This document shows positions 1 through 5,827 of a stretch of DNA of 7,744 bases, in pieces. Source of the stretch: Pseudomonadota bacterium (GTDB taxonomy: Bacteria; Pseudomonadota; Gammaproteobacteria; Enterobacterales; Enterobacteriaceae); contig JAFACP010000084.1 in NCBI GenBank assembly GCA_023425455.1, positions 1-7,744 on the forward strand, in the 5' to 3' direction. The notes under the pieces are model-generated. The model searched no databases. It worked only from the letters and a program-made list of their open reading frames with translations, and was not told the origin of the DNA. A program made the translations under genes and the position numbers. Each line of letters opens with the position of its first letter. The stretch's first letter is position 1.

Positions 1-1
1 T

Positions 2-673
2 ATTCTGCGCGACCCCATCAAACACACCGTGCTGCCCTCGCCCTTTATTAAGGGAATTGTGCCGTTGATTATCCTGTTCTTCTTTGTCGTTTCGCTGGCT
101 TACGGCATCGCCACGGGCAAAATTCGCCGTCAGGCCGACCTGCCGCAGCTGATGATCGATCCGATGAAAGAGATGGCGGGCTTTATTGTGATGGTGTTTC
201 CACTGGCACAGTTTGTCGCCATGTTTAACTGGAGCAACATGGGCAAGTTTATGGCGGTAGGGTTAACCGACGCGCTTGAGGCCGCCGGGCTGAGCGGCAT
301 TCCGGCGTTCGTCGGCCTCGCCATTCTCTCTTCCCTGCTGTGCATGTTTATCGCCAGCGGCTCGGCCATCTGGTCCATTCTGGCACCGATATTCGTGCCG
401 ATGTTTATGATGCTCGGCTTCCATCCAGCCTTTGCGCAGATTCTGTTCCGTATCGCCGACTCTTCGGTGATCCCGCTGGCGCCGGTATCGCCGTTTGTCC
501 CGCTGTTTTTAGGCTTCCTGCAGCGCTATAAGCCAGAGGCCCGGCTCGGCACCTACTATTCACTGGTATTGCCTTATCCGCTGATCTTCCTCGGCGTATG
601 GCTGCTGATGCTGGTGGCGTGGTATCTTGTCGGTCTGCCGATAGGACCGGGAATTTACCCGCAGCTGCACTAA
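2..673 (+). CDS. abgT: p-aminobenzoyl-glutamate transporter AbgT, 3' part (partial)
   Basis: This is the C-terminal part, 223 residues, of an inner-membrane AbgT-family transporter. The family imports p-aminobenzoyl-glutamate, a folate breakdown product that AbgAB hydrolyses in the cytoplasm. The reading frame is open from base 2 and starts outside the window; E. coli AbgT is about 508 residues, so roughly the last 44% is present. An internal GTG at 29 is not the real start. Several hydrophobic helices are visible, including [20 protein letters not shown], the [19 protein letters not shown] segment, the family signature around [15 protein letters not shown], and a last helix near [19 protein letters not shown]. 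It ends in a short GPGIYPQLH tail, almost the same as E. coli AbgT. ogt begins 10 bp after the stop, so the two are probably cotranscribed. Identification rests on close recalled similarity to E. coli AbgT and is firm. Confidence 0.95.
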   Translation: MLRDPIKHTVLPSPFIKGIVPLIILFFFVVSLAYGIATGKIRRQADLPQLMIDPMKEMAGFIVMVFPLAQFVAMFNWSNMGKFMAVGLTDALEAAGLSGIPAFVGLAILSSLLCMFIASGSAIWSILAPIFVPMFMMLGFHPAFAQILFRIADSSVIPLAPVSPFVPLFLGFLQRYKPEARLGTYYSLVLPYPLIFLGVWLLMLVAWYLVGLPIGPGIYPQLH

Positions 674-678
674 AGGAG
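672..678 (+). promoter_or_regulatory. Strong ribosome binding site of ogt overlapping the abgT stop
   Basis: AAAGGAG overlaps the last two bases of the abgT TAA stop and lies 5 nt before the ogt ATG. It fixes the ogt start and leaves no room for a separate promoter between the genes, although a promoter inside abgT remains possible. Confidence 0.8.
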
Positions 679-683
679 CCACC

Positions 684-1199
684 ATGCTGAGATTACTGGA
701 AGATAAAATTGCGACGCCGCTTGGTCCTCTGTGGGTGATTGCGGACGAGCAGTTCAACCTTCGAGCCGTGGAATGGGAAGAGCACAGCGACCGGATGGAA
801 GCCCTGCTGGCGACCCATTACCGCACAGGAGGCGTTGAACGCATCCGCGCGGTTAATCCCGGCGGCCTGAGCGCTAAGCTTGCGGCCTACTTCGACGGCG
901 ATCTCAGCATCATCAACACCCTGCCCACCGCCACGGCAGGCACACCGTTTCAGCGTGAAGTCTGGCAGGCGTTACGCCGTATTCCCTGCGGGCAGGTAAT
1001 GCATTATGGCCAGCTCGCGGAACAGCTCGGCCGCCCGGGCGCGGCGCGCGCGGTCGGTGCGGCAAATGGTTCGAACCCGGTAAGTATTGTCGTTCCATGT
1101 CACCGCGTGATTGGGCGTAACGGTACCCTGACGGGCTACGCCGGCGGGGTACAGCGCAAGGAGTGGTTATTGCGTCACGAAGGCTATCTTCTGCTGTAG
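684..1199 (+). CDS. ogt: Methylated-DNA--[protein]-cysteine S-methyltransferase Ogt
   Basis: Ogt is the constitutive O6-alkylguanine-DNA alkyltransferase. It moves the alkyl group from O6-alkylguanine or O4-alkylthymine to its own active-site cysteine in a one-turn suicide reaction in the cytoplasm. The 171-residue product has the usual family length. The catalytic PCHRV motif is at residues 138-142 with Cys139, the same position as in E. coli Ogt. The helix-turn-helix and arginine-finger region ([20 protein letters not shown], about 108-127) precedes it, and GTLTGYAGG follows near 147-155, as in the family. The N-terminal 80 residues form the less conserved ribonuclease-H-like domain. The ATG at 684 is supported by the AAAGGAG site. 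Its position 10 bp behind abgT suggests read-through from an abg operon. It lacks the Ada-type N-terminal regulatory domain, so it is Ogt and not Ada. Confidence 0.97.
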   Translation: MLRLLEDKIATPLGPLWVIADEQFNLRAVEWEEHSDRMEALLATHYRTGGVERIRAVNPGGLSAKLAAYFDGDLSIINTLPTATAGTPFQREVWQALRRIPCGQVMHYGQLAEQLGRPGAARAVGAANGSNPVSIVVPCHRVIGRNGTLTGYAGGVQRKEWLLRHEGYLLL

Positions 1200-1265
1200 A
1201 AACAGACGTTTTGTGCTTAATATTCTTCTGCTTAGGCTAAAAATCCATAATCAAGCTGTGGAATT

Positions 1266-1307
1266 TCAATAAGATGGCGGCACATTGCCGTCTGTTGTCC
1301 TTATTGA
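1266..1307. repeat. Two-tier inverted repeat between ogt and fnr
   Basis: An outer 8-bp pair, TCAATAAG (1266-1273) with CTTATTGA (1300-1307), encloses an inner 7-bp pair, GGCGGCA (1276-1282) with TGCCGTC (1286-1292, one G-T pair), and a CAT loop. The internal loop is asymmetric (2 nt against 7 nt). As RNA it would form a long hairpin after ogt. The downstream strand is only moderately T-rich (TGTTGTCCTT), so it could be a weak ogt terminator or an RNA-stability element. It lies just upstream of the predicted fnr promoter and so is not part of the fnr leader. Confidence 0.5.
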
Positions 1308-1320
1308 TGGTTTGCCAGGC

Positions 1321-1349
1321 TTACGTACACCCTAAAAAGATGTTAAAAT
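1321..1349 (+). promoter_or_regulatory. Predicted fnr promoter (extended -10)
   Basis: A TTACGT -35-like hexamer (1321-1326) is separated by 17 bp from TAAAAT (1344-1349), which is preceded by TG one base away (1341-1342), making an extended -10. Transcription would start near 1356, about 26 nt before the fnr ATG. The arrangement matches the E. coli fnr promoter as I recall it. The start site is inferred, not measured. Confidence 0.65.
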
Positions 1350-1364
1350 TGACCAATATCAATT
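1347..1364. promoter_or_regulatory. FNR box in the fnr promoter (autoregulation)
   Basis: The core TTGACCAATATCAA (1349-1362) differs from the FNR consensus TTGAT-N4-ATCAA at one base. The dyad extends to AATTGA-N6-TCAATT. Its centre (about 1355.5) falls on the predicted transcription start, a position from which a bound dimer would block RNA polymerase. This agrees with the known mild anaerobic self-repression of fnr in E. coli. Confidence 0.8.
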
Positions 1365-1381
1365 AAGGCTTGGGCAAACCT

Positions 1382-2134
1382 ATGATCCCGGAAAAGCGAA
1401 TTATACGACGCATTCAGTCTGGCGGTTGTGCTATCCATTGCCAGGATTGCAGCATTAGTCAGCTCTGTATCCCGTTTACCCTGAATGAGCATGAACTCGA
1501 TCAGCTTGATAACATCATCGAGCGCAAAAAGCCTATTCAGAAAGGTCAGACGCTGTTTAAAGCGGGAGATGAGCTGAAATCGCTCTATGCAATCCGTTCT
1601 GGCACCATCAAAAGCTACACCATCACTGAACAAGGCGATGAGCAGATCACCGGTTTCCATCTGGCAGGCGATCTGGTGGGCTTCGATGCTATCGGGACCG
1701 GTCATCATCCGAGCTTCGCTCAGGCGCTGGAAACCTCGATGGTTTGCGAAATCCCGTTCGAGACGCTGGATGACCTTTCCGGCAAAATGCCTAATCTGCG
1801 TCAGCAGATGATGCGTCTGATGAGCGGTGAGATCAAAGGCGACCAGGATATGATCCTGCTGCTTTCCAAAAAGAATGCGGAAGAGCGGCTGGCGGCGTTT
1901 ATCTACAACCTCTCCCGTCGTTTTGCCGAACGCGGATTCTCCCCGCGTGAGTTCCGCCTGACCATGACGCGTGGCGATATCGGCAACTACCTGGGCCTGA
2001 CCGTTGAAACCATCAGCCGTCTGCTGGGGCGTTTCCAGAAAAGCGGGATGCTGGCGGTGAAAGGTAAATACATCACCATCGAAAACGGCGAAGCGCTGGC
2101 GGTGCTGGCAGGTCATTCCCGCAACGTCGCATAA
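1382..2134 (+). CDS. fnr: Oxygen-responsive transcription regulator FNR
   Basis: FNR is the global cytoplasmic regulator of the aerobic-anaerobic switch. Without oxygen it binds a [4Fe-4S] cluster, dimerises and binds TTGAT-N4-ATCAA sites. The product from ATG 1382 is 250 residues, the same as E. coli FNR. The cluster ligands Cys20, Cys23, Cys29 and Cys122 are all present (Cys16 also, as in E. coli). A CRP-like beta-roll spans about 30-135, the dimerisation helix about 140-158, and the helix-turn-helix about 196-217 with recognition residues Glu209, Ser212 and Arg213. A TTG at 1370 would add four residues (MGKP), but the E. coli start corresponds to 1382 and the TTG has no advantage. A weak AAGG (1365-1368) is the only SD-like sequence. 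The gene has its own promoter, an FNR box and a strong terminator, so it is monocistronic. Differences from E. coli are confined mainly to the extreme C-terminus. Confidence 0.98.
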   Translation: MIPEKRIIRRIQSGGCAIHCQDCSISQLCIPFTLNEHELDQLDNIIERKKPIQKGQTLFKAGDELKSLYAIRSGTIKSYTITEQGDEQITGFHLAGDLVGFDAIGTGHHPSFAQALETSMVCEIPFETLDDLSGKMPNLRQQMMRLMSGEIKGDQDMILLLSKKNAEERLAAFIYNLSRRFAERGFSPREFRLTMTRGDIGNYLGLTVETISRLLGRFQKSGMLAVKGKYITIENGEALAVLAGHSRNVA

Positions 2135-2153
2135 AACGTCCGTCCCTCTCCCG

Positions 2154-2186
2154 AATGCCAGATTGCCTGTCAATCTGGCATTTTTT
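2154..2186 (+). terminator. Rho-independent terminator of fnr
   Basis: A perfect 12-bp stem, AATGCCAGATTG (2154-2165) with CAATCTGGCATT (2171-2182), has a 5-nt CCTGT loop and ends in a run of six T (2181-2186), 19 bp after the fnr stop. On the minus strand no T run follows the stem, so it should not stop transcripts of the convergent cyclase gene efficiently by this mechanism. Confidence 0.93.
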
Positions 2187-2214
2187 ATGCCCTGACGCTC
2201 AGAGCTGCAGCCAG

Positions 2215-3798
2215 CTATTGCTGGTCATAGCGTTCAAAACCGTTTTGCGTAGCGATGACGACCTTGTTACGCCCCGCCCCTTTCGCTTCATACAGCGCTT
2301 CATCGGCGCGACGCAATAACACCTGAATATCGCCCTCGTTATCAGACAGAGACGCAACGCCTGCCGACACCGTGATATGGCCGGCAAAGGGGAAGAGAGC
2401 CGAGCCGATCATCTGACGGATACGTTCCGCCATTGCGGCAGCGTCATGAATGCCAAGCCCCGGAAGAAGAAGGATAAACTCCTCCCCGCCAAACCGGCTG
2501 AGGATATCATCCTTACGGCAGGTTTTTTGCAGCTCCCTGGCCAGCATAACCAGCACGGCGTCCCCGGCATCATGCCCGTGCCGATCATTCACATTCTTAA
2601 AGTGATCAACATCAATGGCGATAACGCTCATCGGCGTTCCCGGCGCAAATTTGTTATACAGCCAGTTAAAACCCCGCCGGTTATAGGTGCCCGTGAGCGG
2701 GTCCGTCATCGCCTCGTCGGTAAGTTCGGTCACCTGCTCGCGCGCCAGACGCAGGCGCTCCTGAACGGCATCCTTGAGCTGATAGGCTTCGTAATACCAG
2801 ACCGGCACGGCTTCGAGGGACGGCGTTTTATCATCCTTGCCGTTGTCGTCGCGCATCAGGTTGGCCAGCGTCTCCAGCGGTGCGGCTACCCGGGTTCCGA
2901 GAAAAATCATCAGCCCCCCGATCAGCGCAACGATCGCCAGGATGAACCCTATCGATTTTTTAACCGTCGCGAAAAGGATCGCATTCACCGCATTTTCATC
3001 ACCGGAAACGAAAATATTCCAGTCGGTTTTATTCAGACTGGCATAACCCGCCTGATAGGCTTTGCCATTATTATGCAGGATCAGTTTGCCGCTACCGTTT
3101 GACTGCAGCTGGGTACTGACTGACGGGGAAAACGTCTCTCTTGTTCCCACCAGTTCAGGCTTATGATTGAAAATAATCATGCCGTTGTTATTCACAATCT
3201 GAATATCCGAACCCCCGGAATAGAAATGCTGGCTCAGGATGTCGCTCAGCATGCTGTGCTTTTTCAGATAAATCGTACCGCCGATATAGCCTAAATAACG
3301 GCCATCGGCGGAAAAAAGTGGCTGCGAGAGAAACACAACGTAATTTCCCGTAGCCGAGATAAACGGCTGCGAGATGAAGGGTTTTTGCGAGGTGATGGCA
3401 AGCATGCTGGCGTCAGACGCTAATCTTGTACCGACAAGATTTAAACTCTCCGGCGATGTCGCCTTAACAACCCGGTCTCTGTTGACCACCACTACAGAGT
3501 TAAAAAAGCCGGACTGGAGCCGCAGGCGATCGGCTTCACTGCGTAACTGCTGCGGGTTGCTGAGCCCTTTTATCTGGCCGGCACTCCACCTCAGCTCGCT
3601 TTGGGCAATGGTCAGATACCGGTCAGTGGTATCCGCCAGCTTGCGCGCATAGGCGATATTGTTCTGGACAATGCTGTCTTCAATATTCGTCTTCTGAAAC
3701 AGAGTCAGCGCGCCCAGCAGCAAAAGCGCCGTGAGCATGACGGCGCCCGTTGATAGCGAGGTGATGAGCGTGCGTAGACGAATTTTTTTGCTGTCCAT
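2215..3798 (-). CDS. Membrane diguanylate cyclase with periplasmic dCache-like sensor
   Basis: A 527-residue inner-membrane enzyme predicted to make cyclic di-GMP from two GTP. A first transmembrane helix (about 12-34) is followed by a periplasmic region of about 240 residues that looks like a dCache ligand-sensing domain (signs: NNIAYARKLADTTDRYL helix, FISQPFISATGNYVVFLSQP, YIGGTIYLKK). A second helix lies at about 282-302, then a helical linker and the GGDEF domain (about 360-518). The active-site loop is GGEEF (437-441). Metal and GTP residues Asp396, Asn404 and Asp413 line up with PleD Asp327, Asn335 and Asp344. The product-inhibition I-site RxxD is intact (Arg428-Asp431). No EAL domain is present. 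All of this predicts an active, feedback-inhibited cyclase; the ligand is unknown. It is convergent with fnr and divergent from uspE, so it is a single-gene unit. The ATG at 3798 is the only start keeping the first helix (in-frame stop at 3814-3816), yet no clear SD sequence precedes it. I cannot give a gene name with confidence; it is not DgcM, which has PAS domains and no membrane helices. Confidence 0.92.
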   Translation of the reverse strand: MDSKKIRLRTLITSLSTGAVMLTALLLLGALTLFQKTNIEDSIVQNNIAYARKLADTTDRYLTIAQSELRWSAGQIKGLSNPQQLRSEADRLRLQSGFFNSVVVVNRDRVVKATSPESLNLVGTRLASDASMLAITSQKPFISQPFISATGNYVVFLSQPLFSADGRYLGYIGGTIYLKKHSMLSDILSQHFYSGGSDIQIVNNNGMIIFNHKPELVGTRETFSPSVSTQLQSNGSGKLILHNNGKAYQAGYASLNKTDWNIFVSGDENAVNAILFATVKKSIGFILAIVALIGGLMIFLGTRVAAPLETLANLMRDDNGKDDKTPSLEAVPVWYYEAYQLKDAVQERLRLAREQVTELTDEAMTDPLTGTYNRRGFNWLYNKFAPGTPMSVIAIDVDHFKNVNDRHGHDAGDAVLVMLARELQKTCRKDDILSRFGGEEFILLLPGLGIHDAAAMAERIRQMIGSALFPFAGHITVSAGVASLSDNEGDIQVLLRRADEALYEAKGAGRNKVVIATQNGFERYDQQ

Positions 3799-4002
3799 AA
3801 GTTATTACGCTGTTAAATGAGGATCCTGACACTACATTCGCACGGCCTGCAGCGTATTTCAAATACCTGCGAGGCTCAACGCGCGTTCCTGAGCGGAAAT
3901 CGACCACAGCGAACAGCAAGCAGATAGCCCTGCGCCGTGCTACTGGCGCGCCGTCGCCGTATCGCGTAAAACAATTTGAAATCAATATAAAACATAAACA
4001 AC

Positions 4003-4025
4003 CAATAAATTTTAGTGATTTATTG
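4003..4025. repeat. AT-rich inverted repeat upstream of uspE
   Basis: CAATAAAT (4003-4010) and ATTTATTG (4018-4025) are perfect 8-bp arms around TTTAGTG. The dyad lies about 90 bp before the uspE start in a very AT-rich stretch. It could be a binding site for a dimeric regulator or an H-NS/IHF-like protein, or chance in AT-rich DNA. No known consensus fits it well. Confidence 0.4.
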
Positions 4026-4101
4026 ATCTGGCAAAACTTCCCCCCTGTTTCATTCAAGATATATAGGTTACTCTTTTAATTACAGACTGTGGTGACAGTT
4101 G

Positions 4102-4108
4102 TAAGGAG
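4102..4108 (+). promoter_or_regulatory. Ribosome binding site of uspE
   Basis: TAAGGAG lies 6 nt before the ATG at 4115. It is a strong Shine-Dalgarno site and fixes the start. Confidence 0.8.
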
Positions 4109-4114
4109 ACCTGT

Positions 4115-5065
4115 ATGGCAAAGTATCAAAACATGCTGGTGGCCATCGATCCTAATCAGGACGATCAACCCGCGTTACGGCGTGCTGTGTATTTACATCA
4201 ACGGATTGGTGGCAAAATCAAAGCGTTTTTGCCGATCTATGACTTCTCATACGAGATGACCACCCTTCTGTCGCCTGACGAACGCACCGCGATGCGTCAG
4301 GGAGTGATCAGCCAGCGTACCGCCTGGATCCGCGAACAGGCGAAATACTACCTGGAAGCCGGTGTCCCTATTGATATCAAAGTGGTCTGGCACAACCGTC
4401 CCTTCGAAGCCATCATTCAGGAGGTGGTCGCCGGTGAGCACGACCTGCTGCTGAAAATGGCGCACCAGCACGACAAGCTGGAGTCGGTGATCTTCACCCC
4501 AACTGACTGGCACCTGCTGCGCAAATGCCCGTGTCCGGTGTGGATGGTGAAAGACCAGCCGTGGCCTGAGGGCGGCAGAGCGGTGGTCGCCGTCAACCTT
4601 GCCAGCGAAGAGGATTACCACAATGCCCTGAACGAAAAGCTGGTCAAAGAGACGCTTCAGCTGGCGGATCAGGTTAACCACACAGAAGTGCATCTGGTTG
4701 GCGCTTATCCGGTCACGCCGATCAATATTGCTATCGAACTGCCTGAGTTTGATCCCAGCGTGTATAACGACGCGATCCGCGGTCAGCACCTGCTGGCGAT
4801 GAAAGCACTGCGCCAGAAATTCAGCATTGATGAGAAAATGACCCACGTCGAAAAAGGGCTACCGGAAGAGGTGATCCCTGATTTGGCCGAGCATCTGCAG
4901 GCCGGGATTGTGGTGCTCGGCACCATTGGACGTACCGGTATCTCCGCCGCGTTCCTCGGCAACACCGCCGAGCAAGTTATCGATCATTTACGCTGCGATC
5001 TGCTGGTCATCAAGCCGGATCAGTATCAAACCCCGGTTGAGCTTGATGACGAAGAGGACGACTAA
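4115..5065 (+). CDS. uspE: Universal stress protein UspE (tandem Usp domains)
   Basis: UspE is a cytoplasmic tandem universal stress protein linked in E. coli to stationary phase, DNA-damage resistance, motility and cell aggregation; its molecular activity is poorly known. The product is 316 residues, the same as E. coli UspE and very similar throughout. The first Usp domain covers about 3-147 and lacks a classical ATP-binding loop. The second covers about 155-301 and keeps the G-2x-G-9x-G-(S/T)-like loop: Gly269, Gly272 and Gly282-Asn283-Thr284. The C-terminus is a short acidic tail, DDEEDD (311-316). The start is set by TAAGGAG at 4102-4108. In E. coli uspE neighbours fnr directly; here a divergent diguanylate cyclase gene lies between them. 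The following strong terminator and the gap on the left make it a single-gene unit. Confidence 0.97.
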   Translation: MAKYQNMLVAIDPNQDDQPALRRAVYLHQRIGGKIKAFLPIYDFSYEMTTLLSPDERTAMRQGVISQRTAWIREQAKYYLEAGVPIDIKVVWHNRPFEAIIQEVVAGEHDLLLKMAHQHDKLESVIFTPTDWHLLRKCPCPVWMVKDQPWPEGGRAVVAVNLASEEDYHNALNEKLVKETLQLADQVNHTEVHLVGAYPVTPINIAIELPEFDPSVYNDAIRGQHLLAMKALRQKFSIDEKMTHVEKGLPEEVIPDLAEHLQAGIVVLGTIGRTGISAAFLGNTAEQVIDHLRCDLLVIKPDQYQTPVELDDEEDD

Positions 5066-5076
5066 GTCCGGAAAAT

Positions 5077-5111
5077 AAAAAACCGCCGTCCACATCCACG
5101 GCGGTTTTTTT
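5077..5111. terminator. Terminator of uspE
   Basis: CCGCCGT (5083-5089) pairs with ACGGCGG (5098-5104) around CCACATCC. The stem is extended by six A (5077-5082) against a run of seven T (5105-5111). It lies 11 bp after the uspE stop. The A/T flanks make it able to work in both directions, but no minus-strand gene ends here. Confidence 0.93.
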
Positions 5112-5174
5112 ATGGCCGCCTGAGGGCAGCGCTACCCTGGCATTTTTCCGCGTTAGCAGCCATTCATTTAGTAG

Positions 5175-5183
5175 TGTTATGAT
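5175..5183 (+). promoter_or_regulatory. Predicted extended -10 promoter of the lipoprotein gene
   Basis: TG (5175-5176), one base, then TATGAT (5178-5183) forms an extended -10 element. No good -35 is seen at 16-18 bp; TTAGCA (5153-5158) is at 19 bp. It lies between the uspE terminator and the ATG at 5213, so it could drive this gene alone. Confidence 0.5.
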
Positions 5184-5212
5184 GTTGCCGATAATTCCAT
5201 CGGATAAACATA

Positions 5213-5728
5213 ATGAAGAAATCAATCTTGATCGCTTTCGGATGTCTGCTGCTGGCTGGCTGTTCTGCCAAATACAATAGCGTCAGCGTCACAAAAAGCA
5301 CGGAGCTGTTGGCACGAAATAGACCTGTGGTAATTTCCACATCTGCTGATGGCAGGTATAACACAACAACATATAGCGGCTCAGGCACTTCAACAGCGAA
5401 TGCTGTCAGCGCCGCATTCGCCAGATTTACGGATAACGTAAAAACCATTCCCGCTTGTACTGACCTTCCTTGCCTCAAACAACATTCGCAACTCAACGAA
5501 GGGTATTACGTGGTCCCGCAAATACTTCATTGGGAAGACAGGGCTACAGAGTGGTCAGGCATTCCTGATAAAATTGAAGTAAAAATAACCGTTTATAATG
5601 CCAACTCAGACAACGTAGTCTCTTCGTCTATATTGAGCGGCAGGAGCAAATGGGCAACGTTTGGTGGCGATCATCCGCAGGACTTACTCGCTGAACCAGT
5701 AAACAACTACGTTGCAACACTGTATTAG
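5213..5728 (+). CDS. DUF4823-type outer-membrane lipoprotein, function unknown
   Basis: A 171-residue predicted lipoprotein. MKKSILIAFGCLLLAGC is a signal peptide with the lipobox LAGC and lipidated Cys17; Ser18 at +2 is not an inner-membrane retention signal, so sorting to the outer membrane is likely. The mature part resembles the DUF4823 family as I remember it: DGRYNTTTYSGSGTSTANAV (46-65), HWEDRATEWSG (106-116) and WATFGGDHPQDLL (147-159) are its probable conserved blocks. Cys82 and Cys87 (ACTDLPC) could form a disulphide in the periplasm. Function is unknown. It stands alone: uspE's terminator and an extended -10 lie upstream, and a hairpin and a convergent channel gene lie downstream. 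SD is weak (GGA at 5202-5204). Codon use is odd: five of six arginines (37, 48, 71, 110, 144) use AGA or AGG and only Arg35 uses CGA. The gene is visibly more AT-rich than uspE, suggesting acquisition by transfer. Confidence 0.85.
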   Translation: MKKSILIAFGCLLLAGCSAKYNSVSVTKSTELLARNRPVVISTSADGRYNTTTYSGSGTSTANAVSAAFARFTDNVKTIPACTDLPCLKQHSQLNEGYYVVPQILHWEDRATEWSGIPDKIEVKITVYNANSDNVVSSSILSGRSKWATFGGDHPQDLLAEPVNNYVATLY

Positions 5729-5755
5729 TATTCTTCGTGTTTTTTTAAAACCTGC

Positions 5756-5780
5756 ACGCCCGATAAACGGCATCGGGCGT
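5756..5780. terminator. Hairpin between convergent lipoprotein and channel genes
   Basis: ACGCCCGAT (5756-5764) pairs perfectly with ATCGGGCGT (5772-5780) around AAACGGC. T content after the stem is modest on the plus strand (TATTGATTT), and on the minus strand a GGTTTT stretch follows after four bases. It is probably a shared, not very strong terminator for both convergent genes. Confidence 0.6.
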
Positions 5781-5827
5781 TATTGATTTAACGCTGGTTA
5801 CAACATGTACCACCCTAACCGGAATCG

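Larger units (their letters stand above)
3799..4114. other. Divergent intergenic region between the cyclase gene and uspE
   Basis: This 316-bp region must carry the promoters of both flanking genes. Composition changes sharply: about 3840-3967 is GC-rich and 3968-4080 is very AT-rich. Small dyads are visible: GTATTT-C-AAATAC (3854-3866), GCTCA/TGAGC (3874-3894) around the palindrome AACGCGCGTT (3878-3887), and CAATAAAT/ATTTATTG (4003-4025). I find no good sigma-70 -35/-10 pair for either gene. TATATA at 4060-4065 is a possible uspE -10 without a matching -35, and TTGAAA on the minus strand (3862-3857) is a possible cyclase -35 with no good -10. TTGATCTGGCAAAA (4024-4037) has one good FNR half-site only. 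A 125-codon minus-strand frame over 3680-4057 does not look like a protein gene. Confidence 0.6.

Noticed and set aside
1370..1381. TTG start that would extend FNR by four residues
   Set aside because: The 250-residue product from ATG 1382 matches E. coli FNR exactly at the N-terminus; the extension has no homologue.
1343..2173. 276-codon open frame antisense to the whole of fnr
   Set aside because: It begins with TTG, has no SD, no recognisable domain, and runs over the fnr promoter and terminator. It is a codon-bias shadow of fnr.
2377..3102. 241-codon plus-strand frame inside the cyclase gene
   Set aside because: It is antisense to the GGDEF and linker coding region, with no domain features or SD; the minus-strand protein is clearly the real one.
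2215..3798. Cyclase as DgcM (YdaM) because of the terminus-region setting
   Set aside because: DgcM is a soluble PAS-GGDEF protein; this one has two membrane helices and a periplasmic sensor.
4014..4030. Possible CRP site upstream of uspE (AGTGA half)
   Set aside because: The second half-site GATCT does not resemble TCACA.
4024..4037. Possible FNR site upstream of uspE (TTGATCTGGCAAAA)
   Set aside because: Only the left half-site fits; the right half matches the consensus at two of five bases.
3680..4057. 125-codon minus-strand frame overlapping the cyclase start
   Set aside because: It overlaps the cyclase N-terminus out of frame and covers a promoter region; its sequence shows no signal, domain or ordered composition.
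4247..4846. 199-codon frame antisense to uspE
   Set aside because: Shadow of uspE; no independent support.
5164..5496. 110-codon minus-strand frame over the lipoprotein start
   Set aside because: The plus strand has a clear lipoprotein signal peptide and family-like motifs; the antisense frame has none.
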